Assembly: GCA_964397995.1 (NCBI GenBank)
Contig: CAYNLG010000064.1
Coordinates: forward strand, 1-22,208
DNA length: 22,208 nt
Origin: CAYNLG01 sp964397995
Lineage (GTDB): Bacteria > Planctomycetota > Phycisphaerae > FEN-1346
Direction: 5' to 3'
The position numbers and the translations under genes were made by a program. Shown here in pieces: positions 1 through 6,955 of the stretch. The notes beneath the pieces are model-generated. The model ran no database searches. It saw only the letters and a list, made by a program, of their open reading frames with translations, and was not told the DNA's origin. Every line of letters starts with the position of its first letter. The stretch's first letter is position 1.

Positions 1-127
1 ACACTGGATCCTGGAGCGTCTCGGCTACCGGACGCCCGCCCAGGCCCGAAAAGAGGCTTGCTCGACCCTCGAGGTCGCGGCATGATTACCGTCAGTCCAG
101 TGTCCAAGAAACCGAGGGCGGTACACA
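1..127 (+). mobile_element. Right end of an IS3-like insertion sequence (partial)
   Basis: The left edge carries the last 27 codons of an open frame (2-85, stop TGA at 83-85). Its end reads ERLGYRTPAQARKEA, which resembles the C-terminal 'LGYRTPAE' tail of IS3-family integrase-core transposases. About 15 bases after the stop, positions 101-125 (starting TGTCCAAGAAACCG, ending GGTACA) look like an IS3/IS150-type terminal inverted repeat, whose outer end reads TGTACC on the minus strand and whose inner part reads TTGGACA. The rest of the element lies outside the window, so the left repeat and target duplication cannot be checked. The family call is by memory of such termini, not by search. Confidence 0.45.
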
Positions 128-219
128 CCTGTCAAGTAAAAATTGCAGGAGGATGCCGGCACAGGTGGGCCAGCAAGGAAGGACACGTCCGCCGTGCGCA
201 GCGTAATCGCTGCCCCTGC

Positions 220-248
220 TTGCCTCGCCCGGTCTGCGCGGCTACAGT
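220..248 (+). promoter_or_regulatory. Putative sigma70 promoter of the first UroD-like gene
   Basis: TTGCCT (220-225) and TACAGT (243-248) are separated by 17 bases. Transcription would start near 255, leaving a leader of about 23 bases that contains the GGGAGG ribosome site for the ATG at 278. This placement argues against the longer reading frame that opens at 143. Confidence 0.4.
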
Positions 249-277
249 CTGGCCGGGGACAAACCGGGAGGCGCAAG

Positions 278-1675
278 ATGGCGCGGGAGACGGCGGGTAC
301 GAACGGCGGCAAGGTCTGGCCGGATGACGCGATGACGTCGCGGGAGCGGCTGTTGGCGGCCTACACGGGCCGGGAGGTCGATCGCGTGCCGTACTGGGCC
401 AAGGTCTGTAACCCCACGTGGCGGACGACGCAGCCGGAGGCGGTGCGCACCCTCCGTGACCGGGCGCTGCTGGACTTCATCCACGCGGACGGCATCTTCG
501 GCGTGCCGGGCTTCGTACGCGTCGAGACGCCGCATGTCGAAAGCCGGAATGCGGAATGCGGAATACCGGCGAAGGAAAACGGCAGGAACGGCCGAAACAG
601 CCAAAACGGCGAAGACAGCCACGACAGCCATAGCGGCGTCGAGGCCGCCGCAGTCCATGAAAAACGGCAGGGCGGCGATTCAGATTGCCGCACTCCAGGA
701 CCCGGCTGCGCCGGGCAAGAAGAACGGCAAGACGCCAAAGACGGCGTGGGGGCCGCGACGGTCAAGGAGGCGCTCGCCCGCGCGGGCGGCGGCGACCGCG
801 TCATCGTCCATCGCACGCCCGACGGCGTGCTCACCGAGCGCTGGGGGTTTGACCCGCTGACGCGCTCGTACCACCCCGTCGAGTTCCCTGTCAAGACGGC
901 CGCGGACCTCAAGGCCTTCCGCTGGCTCTACACCGACCGTCGCCTCACGGTCGACGAGGCCGCCTTGGCGAAGGCCCGGGCCCGGGTCGCGGCCCTCGGC
1001 GAGCGGGGCATCACGCAGCTCGGCTGGGGGACGACGCCGCTGATGCACTTGGTGGAGCACGTGCTCGGGCCGGTCCAGACGGCGTACATGCTGGCCGACG
1101 CGCCGGCGGCGATGGACGAGCTGATCGGCCTGATGCACGAGGCGAACCTGGCGCTGGTGCGGTCGGTGGCGGAGGCGACGCCGTCGGACCTGGTCGTCTC
1201 GGTCGAGAACACCTCGACGACGCTGATCAGCCCGACCCAGTTCCGCCGCTTCTGCCTCCCCCACCTCATCGACGTCGGCCGCGCCGTCGAGGCCGCCGGC
1301 CGCATGCACGAGCTGCACATGTGCGGCAAGACGAAGGCGCTGCTGGCGGACATCGACATGATCCCGGCGGCGAGCATCGAGGCGTTCACGGCGCCGTCGC
1401 TGGGGGACACGCGGCTGGTGGACGGGCGGACGCTGGCCCCCTCGAAGACCCTCGTCGGCGGGACCCGGGTCAACACGTGGCTCGCGCCGCTGGAGGGCAT
1501 CACGGGGTATATCGCGGGCGAGTTGGCGGCGTGCCCGGACCGGCGGCGGATCGTCCTGACGACGGCGGGCGTGGCGCCGCCGGCGTGCCGGGCGGAGACG
1601 TTTCGGGCGGTCGGCGAGTGGATGAAGGCGCACGCGCCGCGCGGGGTGTGCCTTACGGCGGGCCCATCACCCTGA
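278..1675 (+). CDS. UroD-fold family protein (methyltransferase-like) with an unusual internal insert
   Basis: This 465-residue protein belongs to the uroporphyrinogen decarboxylase superfamily (PF01208), which includes HemE and the corrinoid methyltransferases MtaA, MtbA and CmuA. It opens with the usual SRERLLAAYTGREVDRVP, and later has RTPDGVLTERWGFDP and HPVEFPVKTAADLKAFRWLY, typical of the non-HemE members. The zinc-type motif H347-M-C349-G is present, but the third cysteine seen in the neighbouring paralogue (2660-3694) is replaced by glycine, with another Cys six residues later. The start at 278 is chosen for GGGAGG (266-271) six bases upstream; ATG 332 is also possible. Residues about 88-156 are a low-complexity, Asn/Gly/Asp-rich insert not expected in the family, which usually has 330-400 residues. 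The last 23 bases overlap the oppositely oriented thioredoxin reductase gene. Substrate unknown; probably not HemE. Confidence 0.8.
   Translation: MARETAGTNGGKVWPDDAMTSRERLLAAYTGREVDRVPYWAKVCNPTWRTTQPEAVRTLRDRALLDFIHADGIFGVPGFVRVETPHVESRNAECGIPAKENGRNGRNSQNGEDSHDSHSGVEAAAVHEKRQGGDSDCRTPGPGCAGQEERQDAKDGVGAATVKEALARAGGGDRVIVHRTPDGVLTERWGFDPLTRSYHPVEFPVKTAADLKAFRWLYTDRRLTVDEAALAKARARVAALGERGITQLGWGTTPLMHLVEHVLGPVQTAYMLADAPAAMDELIGLMHEANLALVRSVAEATPSDLVVSVENTSTTLISPTQFRRFCLPHLIDVGRAVEAAGRMHELHMCGKTKALLADIDMIPAASIEAFTAPSLGDTRLVDGRTLAPSKTLVGGTRVNTWLAPLEGITGYIAGELAACPDRRRIVLTTAGVAPPACRAETFRAVGEWMKAHAPRGVCLTAGPSP
539..746 (+). repeat. Low-complexity in-frame insert inside the UroD-like gene
   Basis: About 208 bases, visibly richer in A than the flanks, interrupt a surface-loop position of the UroD-like gene without breaking its frame. 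The insert starts with three copies of GGAAT spaced by GC (548-566) and continues with decaying AACGGC / ACAGCC units. The family sequence resumes at about 755. The boundaries are estimated from where family-like protein sequence stops and restarts. Confidence 0.5.
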
Positions 1676-2633
1676 GGGCCTGTTTGGCCATGAGGGCGGC
1701 GATGACGCCGTCGCCGGCGGCGGTGGCGGCCTGTTTCATCGCCCCGCCGCGCACGTCCCCGGCGGCCCAGATGCCGGGGACGCTGGTTTCGAGGCGGCAA
1801 CTGTCGGTCTTGACGAAGCCGGCGTCCGAGAGGGCCAGCGTCCCCTTCAGGAACCCGGTCAGGGGCTGGAGGCCGATGAAGACGAAGACCCCGTCGCACT
1901 CGAAGCGGTCGCGCTTTCCCGTTTCGATATTGTGAATGCAGACGGCCTCGACGTGTTTCTCGCCGAGGATCTCGTCGACGGTGGCCCGCGGGCGGACCTC
2001 GACCTTGTCGCCGTGCTGGTCCAGCTCCTCCAGGAGCACCGCCTCGGCCCGCAGGCCGGAGCCGCGCGTGATGAACGTCAGCTGCCGCACGAACTTCAGG
2101 AGGTGGAGGCCCTCGTCGACGGCCGTGTTGCCGCCCCCGACGACGACCACGTGTTTGCCCTCGTAGAAGGGGGCGTCGCACGTGCCGCAGTAGCTGACGC
2201 CGTAGCCGGTGAGGCGTTTCTCGCCGGGGGCGTTCAGCTTCTTGTACTCGCTGCCGACGGCGAGGATGGCGGTGCGTCCACGGTAGACGGCGTCGCCGGC
2301 GCGGGCTTCGATGACGCGGTCGCCGCCTTCGCCGACCGGGGCGAGGGCCGTGACCTCGGAGTTATTGAGGATCCGCGCGCCGAAGCGCGTCGCCTGCTGG
2401 GTCAGGCGGTCGGCCAGTTCCATCCCGTTGATCGGCTCCGGGAAGCCGGGATAGTTCTCGACGCGGGCGGTGGTGAGGATCTGCCCGCCGGGCATGGTTC
2501 TCTCGAGGACGAGCGTGGCCATCCGTTCGCGCGTCGTGTAGATGGCCGCCGACAAACCGGCGATGCCGGCACCGACGATCAGGACGTCGTAGAGCGTCTC
2601 GCGGGGGTCCGGCAACTCGGTCGGGTCGGGCAT
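1653..2633 (-). CDS. trxB: Thioredoxin reductase (NADPH, FAD)
   Basis: A 326-residue flavoprotein that transfers electrons from NADPH to thioredoxin through FAD and a redox disulfide, in the cytoplasm. Visible motifs in order: FAD dinucleotide fold GAGIAG (21-26), PGGQI (48-52), ENYPGF (59-64), redox site C149-G-T-C152 (most family members have CATC), NADPH-binding GGGNTA (166-171), and the second FAD motif GIWAAGDVR near the C-terminus. Length matches the family norm of about 310-330. The start ATG at 2631-2633 has a weak GGAG six bases upstream. It begins 26 bases after the second UroD-like gene on the same strand, so the two are probably co-transcribed. Its 3' end overlaps the convergent UroD-like gene by 23 bases. 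No thioredoxin gene is present in the window. Confidence 0.93.
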   Translation of the reverse strand: MPDPTELPDPRETLYDVLIVGAGIAGLSAAIYTTRERMATLVLERTMPGGQILTTARVENYPGFPEPINGMELADRLTQQATRFGARILNNSEVTALAPVGEGGDRVIEARAGDAVYRGRTAILAVGSEYKKLNAPGEKRLTGYGVSYCGTCDAPFYEGKHVVVVGGGNTAVDEGLHLLKFVRQLTFITRGSGLRAEAVLLEELDQHGDKVEVRPRATVDEILGEKHVEAVCIHNIETGKRDRFECDGVFVFIGLQPLTGFLKGTLALSDAGFVKTDSCRLETSVPGIWAAGDVRGGAMKQAATAAGDGVIAALMAKQALRVMGPP

Positions 2634-2659
2634 GGGGGGCTCCGGGTCGGTCGGCGGGG

Positions 2660-3694
2660 TCAGGGGGTCTCGGCGGCCTCGCGGACGGCCGCCACCGCGG
2701 CCGCGTCTGTCTTCGGCTCCAGCGTGCAGGTCGAGCCAAGGACCCAGGGGCGGCCGTCCATGGCGGCGCGCGCCGCCCGGACGCGGGCGGGGACCTCGGC
2801 GGCGGCATCGGGCCGGGCTAGGGCGCGGCGGTCGAGGCCGCCCACCACGGCCGCCTCGGGCGCCACCGCCCGCAGGTCCGGCAGGGCCGGGTTCCCCTCG
2901 GCCGCGTGGTCCCAGTTCAGCAGCGCCACCGGATAGTCGGCCAGGTCCTTGACCATCGCCCGCGCCCCGCAGACGTGCAGCAGGTTGAGTGGCGCGTGGG
3001 CGACCGCGTCCAGCACCTCCAGGTCGTACGGGCGGCCGAACTCCTCGTACTGCTCGCGCGTGAAGTTGACCGTCATGGCCGTGTGCGTGGTCGCGAGGAA
3101 CAGACCGTCGGCCCCGGCGTCGATGCAGCGGGCGGCAAAGTGGCCGAACGTGTCGGTGATCGTCCGGAGGCCGACGTGGACCATCGTCGCGTCGGCGGCC
3201 ACGAGGGCGGCCAGGTCCTGCGGCCCGCCGGCCAGCTCCGCCGCGATCGCCATCGGCGTGAACACGGTCATCAGGATCGGCACGTCCGGCCCAAGCGCCT
3301 TCCGCAGGTCGCCCACCGCCCCGAGATGGGACTCCAGGACCGGCGACCGCAGGCCCTCGCCCTCCGGATGGCCCGGCCACAGCCGCTCCAGGTGGCGGAA
3401 GTCGTCCGGCTCGTGCACCGCCGCCGAGACGAGCACGGGCGGCAGCGTTGGCGACTCGGACGGGTCGAACCGGCAGCCCCAGTCCTCCACGTGGTACGAC
3501 GCCCGGGGGTTCAGCTTGACGAAGTCCCAGTCGTACTCGGTCTGCCAGGCCCGCATCGCCTCGACGAGGCCCTCGCGGCTGCCTTCGCGGTCGAAGAAGT
3601 GCCGCCACAGGGCCACCGGCAGCCGGTCGACGGGGCGGCTGGCGATGGCGGCGTCGAGGCGCTCGCGTTTGGTCATGGCGGCAGGCATGGGCAT
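2660..3694 (-). CDS. UroD-fold family protein (corrinoid methyltransferase-like)
   Basis: A 344-residue member of the uroporphyrinogen decarboxylase superfamily, of the branch related to MtaA/MtbA/CmuA methyltransferases rather than HemE. It starts with the family-typical TKRERLDAAIASRPVDRLPVALWRHF and has the predicted zinc ligands H240-V-C242 plus C323 in GSTCTLEPKTD, the H-x-C...C pattern used to activate a thiol in methyl transfer. Starts at 3727, 3694, 3688 and 3676 are possible; 3694 is chosen because a GGGAGGGGG stretch lies upstream, and because the predicted promoter at 3737-3766 would start transcription near 3730, too close for 3727. It precedes trxB by 26 bases. Substrate and any corrinoid partner are unknown; no corrinoid-binding protein is nearby. 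Confidence 0.82.
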   Translation of the reverse strand: MPMPAAMTKRERLDAAIASRPVDRLPVALWRHFFDREGSREGLVEAMRAWQTEYDWDFVKLNPRASYHVEDWGCRFDPSESPTLPPVLVSAAVHEPDDFRHLERLWPGHPEGEGLRSPVLESHLGAVGDLRKALGPDVPILMTVFTPMAIAAELAGGPQDLAALVAADATMVHVGLRTITDTFGHFAARCIDAGADGLFLATTHTAMTVNFTREQYEEFGRPYDLEVLDAVAHAPLNLLHVCGARAMVKDLADYPVALLNWDHAAEGNPALPDLRAVAPEAAVVGGLDRRALARPDAAAEVPARVRAARAAMDGRPWVLGSTCTLEPKTDAAAVAAVREAAETP

Positions 3695-3736
3695 CGGGCG
3701 CGCGGCCCCCCTCCCGGGCGTAAGCATTCCCCCATG

Positions 3737-3766
3737 ATGGTACGGCCCCGCCGCCGGGCCGGTCAA
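3737..3766 (-). promoter_or_regulatory. Putative sigma70 promoter for the UroD-like/trxB pair
   Basis: Read on the minus strand, TTGACC (3761-3766) and TACCAT (3737-3742) are 18 bases apart, directly upstream of the second UroD-like gene. Predicted start of transcription is near 3730. Confidence 0.5.
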
Positions 3767-3834
3767 GCACCGGGCGAGGTCGGGCGGCGTGGCGGGCGGG
3801 CGGCAAAGCGGGTGCATCGTGGGGGCGCGGCCGG

Positions 3835-3840
3835 TATAAT
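3835..3840 (+). promoter_or_regulatory. -10 box (TATAAT) upstream of the secreted protein gene
   Basis: A perfect TATAAT stands 26 bases before the ATG at 3867 in otherwise very GC-rich DNA. No convincing -35 is seen 16-18 bases upstream, where the sequence reads near GGTGCA. The predicted leader is about 20 bases and contains the AGGAG ribosome site (3857-3861). Confidence 0.45.
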
Positions 3841-3866
3841 GCGGCCCGCCCGCTTCAGGAGACCGT

Positions 3867-5305
3867 ATGCGAGTGTGCCTGTGCATCCTGGCCGTCGCCG
3901 CCGGCGCCGCCTTCGCCGCGGTTGCGCGCCCCGCCCCGGCCCCGCCCGTCGCCGAGGTCCCCTCGCGGCTGGGTCTGGAGGCCGACGCCCTGGCGTACGT
4001 CCCGGCCGACGCCGACCTGGCCGCCTGCGTCCGCCTTGCGGAGCTCGCCGATACGCTCCTCTGGGTCCGCTTCGCCGACCCGCGGGCCGGCCTGTACGGG
4101 CGGCTGCGCGGGCTGCTGCCGGTCGCCCTGGACCCGCAGGAGGACGTGCGGGAGGTGGCGCTCGCGGCCAAGATGACGTACGACGAGGCCGGGCGGCCGG
4201 AGGGGGTGCGGCTGGGCCTCGCCCTGACACTCGCCCGCGAGACGACCGCCGCGGCCCTCGCCCCGGACGCCCCCCCGCCCGAACGCGTTCCCGGGTTGCC
4301 GCGCCCCGTGGTGACGCTGCCCGGCGGCTGGCGGATGATCCGGGCGAACCCGACGACGGTGCTGCTGGCGCGCGGGGGGTACCTGGCGGACCTCGTCCGG
4401 GCCCGCGAGACGGGCCCGGCGGCCCCGGGCGGCCCCGACGACTGCTCGCTTCGCCGCGCCCTCGCCCAGCCCGGCCACGCCACGCTCGCCGTCCGTGTGC
4501 CGCCGGAGTTCAAGGAGGCCGTGCGGCTGGAGTTGGCGGCCTGGCGTGAGCGGACCGTGCGGCCGGGGTTGGCCGGGCGCGACCTCTTCACCCTCGCCCT
4601 CCACGAGAATCTCTTCGGCCTGGCGGCCGACGCCGAGACGCTGGCCGGCGTCCTGGACCTGCGGCAAACGGAGGGCGCGGTGCGGCTGGCCCTGGCCCTG
4701 GAGAGCGACCGGATGACCGAGACCGCGGCGGCCGCCCTCAAGGCCCTGGCCGGGCCGCTGGCCACCGGCCTGCCCGCGACGCTCGGGGCGGAGCCGTGGG
4801 TGCGGCCGGCGGAGGCCGGACCCCTGTACGAGGTCGCGACGCCGCGCCACGCCGTCTGGGTGACCATGCGGCGAGAGGTGCTGAAGGGCTTCGTCGATCA
4901 CCTGGTGGGCGGGGCGCTGCGCGAGGCGGGCCGCCGCGCGAGCGCCGACCATCTGCGGACTCTGTACGACGCCGTGGCCGCGCACCACAAGGCCGAGGGG
5001 GCGTATCCGAAGGCGTGGGCCGACCTCGGTGAGCGCGTCGCGGACCCGGCGTGGCTGCGGAACCCGGCCCTGGAGCGCGGGTTCGCGGACGCCGACTACG
5101 CCTTGGTGCCGCTCGTGCCGGAGGTCGCCCGGGAGAAGCCGTTCACGCGCGTGCTGGCGTACGAGCGGTTTCGCGGTGCGGCGCCGTCGGCCGGGGCGGT
5201 GCATGTCCTCTTCGCCGACGGGACCGTCGAGTGGATGGCCTGGGACCGCGCCCGGGCCCTCCTGGCCGATACCTACGCCGCCCTGGAACGGGCGAGCGAG
5301 ACGGA
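3867..5305 (+). CDS. Secreted protein of unknown function, 3' end in assembly gap
   Basis: At least 479 residues. It has a clear Sec signal peptide (hydrophobic run at residues 4-20, likely cleavage after AFA), so it is probably exported. The body is Ala/Leu/Arg-rich with no family I recognise. The C-terminal part (from about residue 360) has HLRTLYDAVAAHHKAEGAYP, then VLFADGTVEWM, which resembles the pseudopilin-like 'NLKQIGLALHxYxxxxGxFP ... VLFADGHVxF' layout common in Planctomycetota, but without an N-terminal pilin helix. AGGAG five bases before the ATG supports the start. The frame is open up to the Ns. If the sequence after the gap joined directly, the next codons would be GAC TGA, so the protein probably ends within one residue of the gap. 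Function unknown. Confidence 0.75.
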
Positions 5306-5405
5306 NNNNNNNNNNNNNNNNNNNNNNNNNNNNNNNNNNNNNNNNNNNNNNNNNNNNNNNNNNNNNNNNNNNNNNNNNNNNNNNNNNNNNNNNNNNNNNN
5401 NNNNN
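5306..5405. other. Assembly gap (100 Ns)
   Basis: A run of exactly 100 Ns, the conventional scaffold gap of unknown size. It sits exactly at the boundary of a 150-bp repeat unit: GAGACGGA precedes both the gap and the start of the second unit (5548-5555). This suggests the gap was caused by the repeat and that its true length may be zero or a multiple of the unit. Confidence 0.95.
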
Positions 5406-5672
5406 CTGAGCATGGCATGGAGGCCGACGCGCGCGGGCGTGGAGGAGGCCGGGCGCCAGACTCCCTTACACGCATGAGCCAAGATGGGCCAGAACCACCT
5501 GGAGGGTCATACAAAGAATGGGCAGGCGGGCTGTCCCTGGTGCCCTGGAGACGGACTGAGCATGGCATGGAGGCCGACGCGCGCGGGCGTGGAGGAGGCC
5601 GGGCGCCAGATTCGCTTACACGCATGAGCCAAGATGGGCCAGAACCACCTGGAGGGTCATATAGAAAATGGG
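5406..5672 (+). repeat. 150-bp direct tandem repeat, one full and one partial unit
   Basis: Unit 1 is 5406-5555 and unit 2 is 5556-5672 (117 bp). The aligned part differs at five positions: 5461/5611, 5464/5614, 5512/5662, 5514/5664 and 5516/5666. Both units start CTGAGCATGGCATGGAGG and contain GGAGGGTCATA followed by an ATG. In unit 2 that GGAGG and ATG (5668) are the ribosome site and start of the HD-domain gene. In unit 1 the matching ATG (5518) opens a 13-codon frame that stops at TGA 5557-5559. The last bases of unit 1 plus the first of unit 2 (GCCCTGGAGACGGACTGA) match the end of the preceding gene if 12 bases of that gene are removed. Further units may be hidden in the gap. Confidence 0.9.
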
Positions 5673-6651
5673 ACGCATGACCGTTGATCAACTCACCGTG
5701 CCGGGCGCGCTGGTGGAGGGCGTGTACCAGGTCGCCTCGAAGGACCTCCGGACGACGAAGAAGGGGGGCCTGTTCATCTCGGCCCGTCTGCGCGACCGGA
5801 CCGGCGAGATCCCCGCCGTCATGTGGGACGCCACCGAGGCCCTCTTTGCGGCCATCCCGCAGGATGGCTTCGTCCTCGTCAAGGGCCGCGCCGGCGAGTA
5901 CAATGGCAAGCCTCAGCTCGTCATCGAGGCCATGCGGCCGGCGCGGGAGGACGAGGTCGACCCTCAGGCGTTCCTGCCCGTCGGTCCGGGCGAACCGGCC
6001 GAGGACCTGGCGCGGCTGCGGGCGGTGATGGACCAGGTGGAGCGCCCGCCGCTCCGGGCCCTGATGGACGCCGTCTGGGCCGACGAGACCCTGGTCGCGA
6101 GGCTGGAGCGGGCCCCGGCCGCCGAGAAGCTCCACCACGCCTACCTGGGCGGCCTGGTCGAGCACTTGCGGAGCGTCGCGGAGCTCGCGCTGCTCGTGGC
6201 GGGCCACTACCCGGACCTCGACCGCGACCTGCTGCTGGTGGGCGTCTTCTGGCACGACCTGGGGAAGGTCGAGGAACTGGCCTACGAGAAGGCCCTCGGC
6301 TACACGGACGCGGGGCGGCTGGTCGGGCACCTGGTCCAGGGGCTGATGATGCTGAACGCGAAGATCGACACCGTCCGCGCCGCCGGGACGGAGTTCCCGG
6401 AACCGCTGGCGGACGTGGTGCGGCACCTGGTGCTGGCGCATCACGGGGAGTACGCGTTCGGAAGCCCGAAGCTGCCGATGACGGCCGAGGCGTTCCTGAT
6501 CCACCACCTGGACAACATCGACGCGAAGCTGCACGCCTTCTTCCGCGAAGTGGGCCAGGACCCCGACACCGACCGGCGCTGGACGGGCTGGAACCGGATG
6601 TTCGAGGGGCGGCTGTTCAAGGGAATCGCCGAACCGGCCGACGACGCCTGA
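5668..6651 (+). CDS. OB-fold/HD-domain 3'-5' exoribonuclease, YhaM-like
   Basis: A 327-residue protein with the two-domain layout of the YhaM/CBF1 family. The N-terminal OB fold (about 10-95) contains KKGGLFISARLRDRTGEIPAV and would bind nucleic acid. The C-terminal HD domain (about 150-295) has HHAYLGGLVEH (156-166), H196-D197-LGK, GHLVQG (220-225), LAHHGEYAFGSP (256-267) and HHLDNIDAK (279-287), which together supply the metal ligands. Family members degrade RNA, and some DNA, from the 3' end with divalent metal. Length is typical. ATG 5668 has GGAGGG (5651-5656) eleven bases upstream, inside the tandem repeat; ATG 5677 is an alternative but is 20 bases from that site. No promoter is clear, so the gene may be read through from the preceding gene. 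Confidence 0.85.
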   Translation: MGRMTVDQLTVPGALVEGVYQVASKDLRTTKKGGLFISARLRDRTGEIPAVMWDATEALFAAIPQDGFVLVKGRAGEYNGKPQLVIEAMRPAREDEVDPQAFLPVGPGEPAEDLARLRAVMDQVERPPLRALMDAVWADETLVARLERAPAAEKLHHAYLGGLVEHLRSVAELALLVAGHYPDLDRDLLLVGVFWHDLGKVEELAYEKALGYTDAGRLVGHLVQGLMMLNAKIDTVRAAGTEFPEPLADVVRHLVLAHHGEYAFGSPKLPMTAEAFLIHHLDNIDAKLHAFFREVGQDPDTDRRWTGWNRMFEGRLFKGIAEPADDA

Positions 6652-6658
6652 GCCCCCG

Positions 6659-6691
6659 CCCTCTGGCGCCGCGCGCCGGCAAGCCAGGGGG
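6659..6691 (+). terminator. Hairpin after the HD-domain gene (possible terminator)
   Basis: A nine-base-pair stem (6659-6667 with 6683-6691, one G-T pair) begins eight bases after the stop codon. No T-run follows, so it may be an RNA-stabilising hairpin instead of an intrinsic terminator. In DNA this GC-rich such stems also arise by chance. Confidence 0.3.
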
Positions 6692-6747
6692 CCGGGGCGC
6701 GTGACCCGCCGCTTCCCCGGCGGGCTCGACAGGGCGCATGGCGCCGC

Positions 6748-6912
6748 CTATGGCGTCGGCGCCTTGCGCAGGTCGTAGCAGTAGAGCGCGTCGCTGCCGC
6801 GCATCAGCAACCGCCCGTCCGCCGCCACCAGCGACGAGCACGTCCGCGCCCAGGGGAAATAGGCCTCGCCGCCGACGGGGGCGCTTTCGCTTGCCACGGT
6901 CCCGCGAAGCGC
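6748..6912 (-). pseudogene. Remnant of a PQQ-type beta-propeller protein C-terminus
   Basis: The 304-base interval between the HD gene and the sulfatase holds a 54-codon minus-strand open frame between TAG codons (6913-6915 and 6748-6750). Its second half reads SSLVAADGRLLMRGSDALYC followed by YDLRKA, which closely resembles the last blade of PQQ-like beta-propeller proteins ('PvvAdGrlyvRgsdaLYCYDLR'). No start, signal or upstream blades are present, so it is read as the surviving 3' end of a lost gene. It overlaps the predicted promoter region of the plus-strand sulfatase. Resemblance is by memory of the family. Confidence 0.5.
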
Positions 6913-6919
6913 CTAGGCT
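6891..6919 (+). promoter_or_regulatory. Putative promoter of the first sulfatase gene
   Basis: TTGCCA (6891-6896) and TAGGCT (6914-6919) are 17 bases apart, 36 bases before the start codon. The -35 is good and the -10 is poor (three of six consensus bases). Confidence 0.3.
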
Positions 6920-6955
6920 GGCCGCGTACCGTACACGCCAGCGAAAGGACTCGTC

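Noticed and set aside
143..277. N-terminal extension of the first UroD-like gene to ATG 143
   Set aside because: The extra residues do not resemble the family. A ribosome site lies at 266-271 and a promoter at 220-248, both inside the extension.
278..1675. Assigning either UroD-like gene as hemE because hemL is in the window
   Set aside because: Both carry the H-x-C-G signature of methyltransferase-like members and non-HemE core motifs, and hemL is over 9 kb away in another operon.
5406..5672. A CRISPR-like array
   Set aside because: There are only two units, 150 bp long and directly adjacent, with no spacers and no cas genes.
5406..5680. A 50-residue tandem peptide repeat, since 150 is a multiple of three and one frame stays open on each strand
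   Set aside because: There is no plausible start or ribosome site for it. The unit contains a real gene start in another frame, so it is best read as duplicated DNA.
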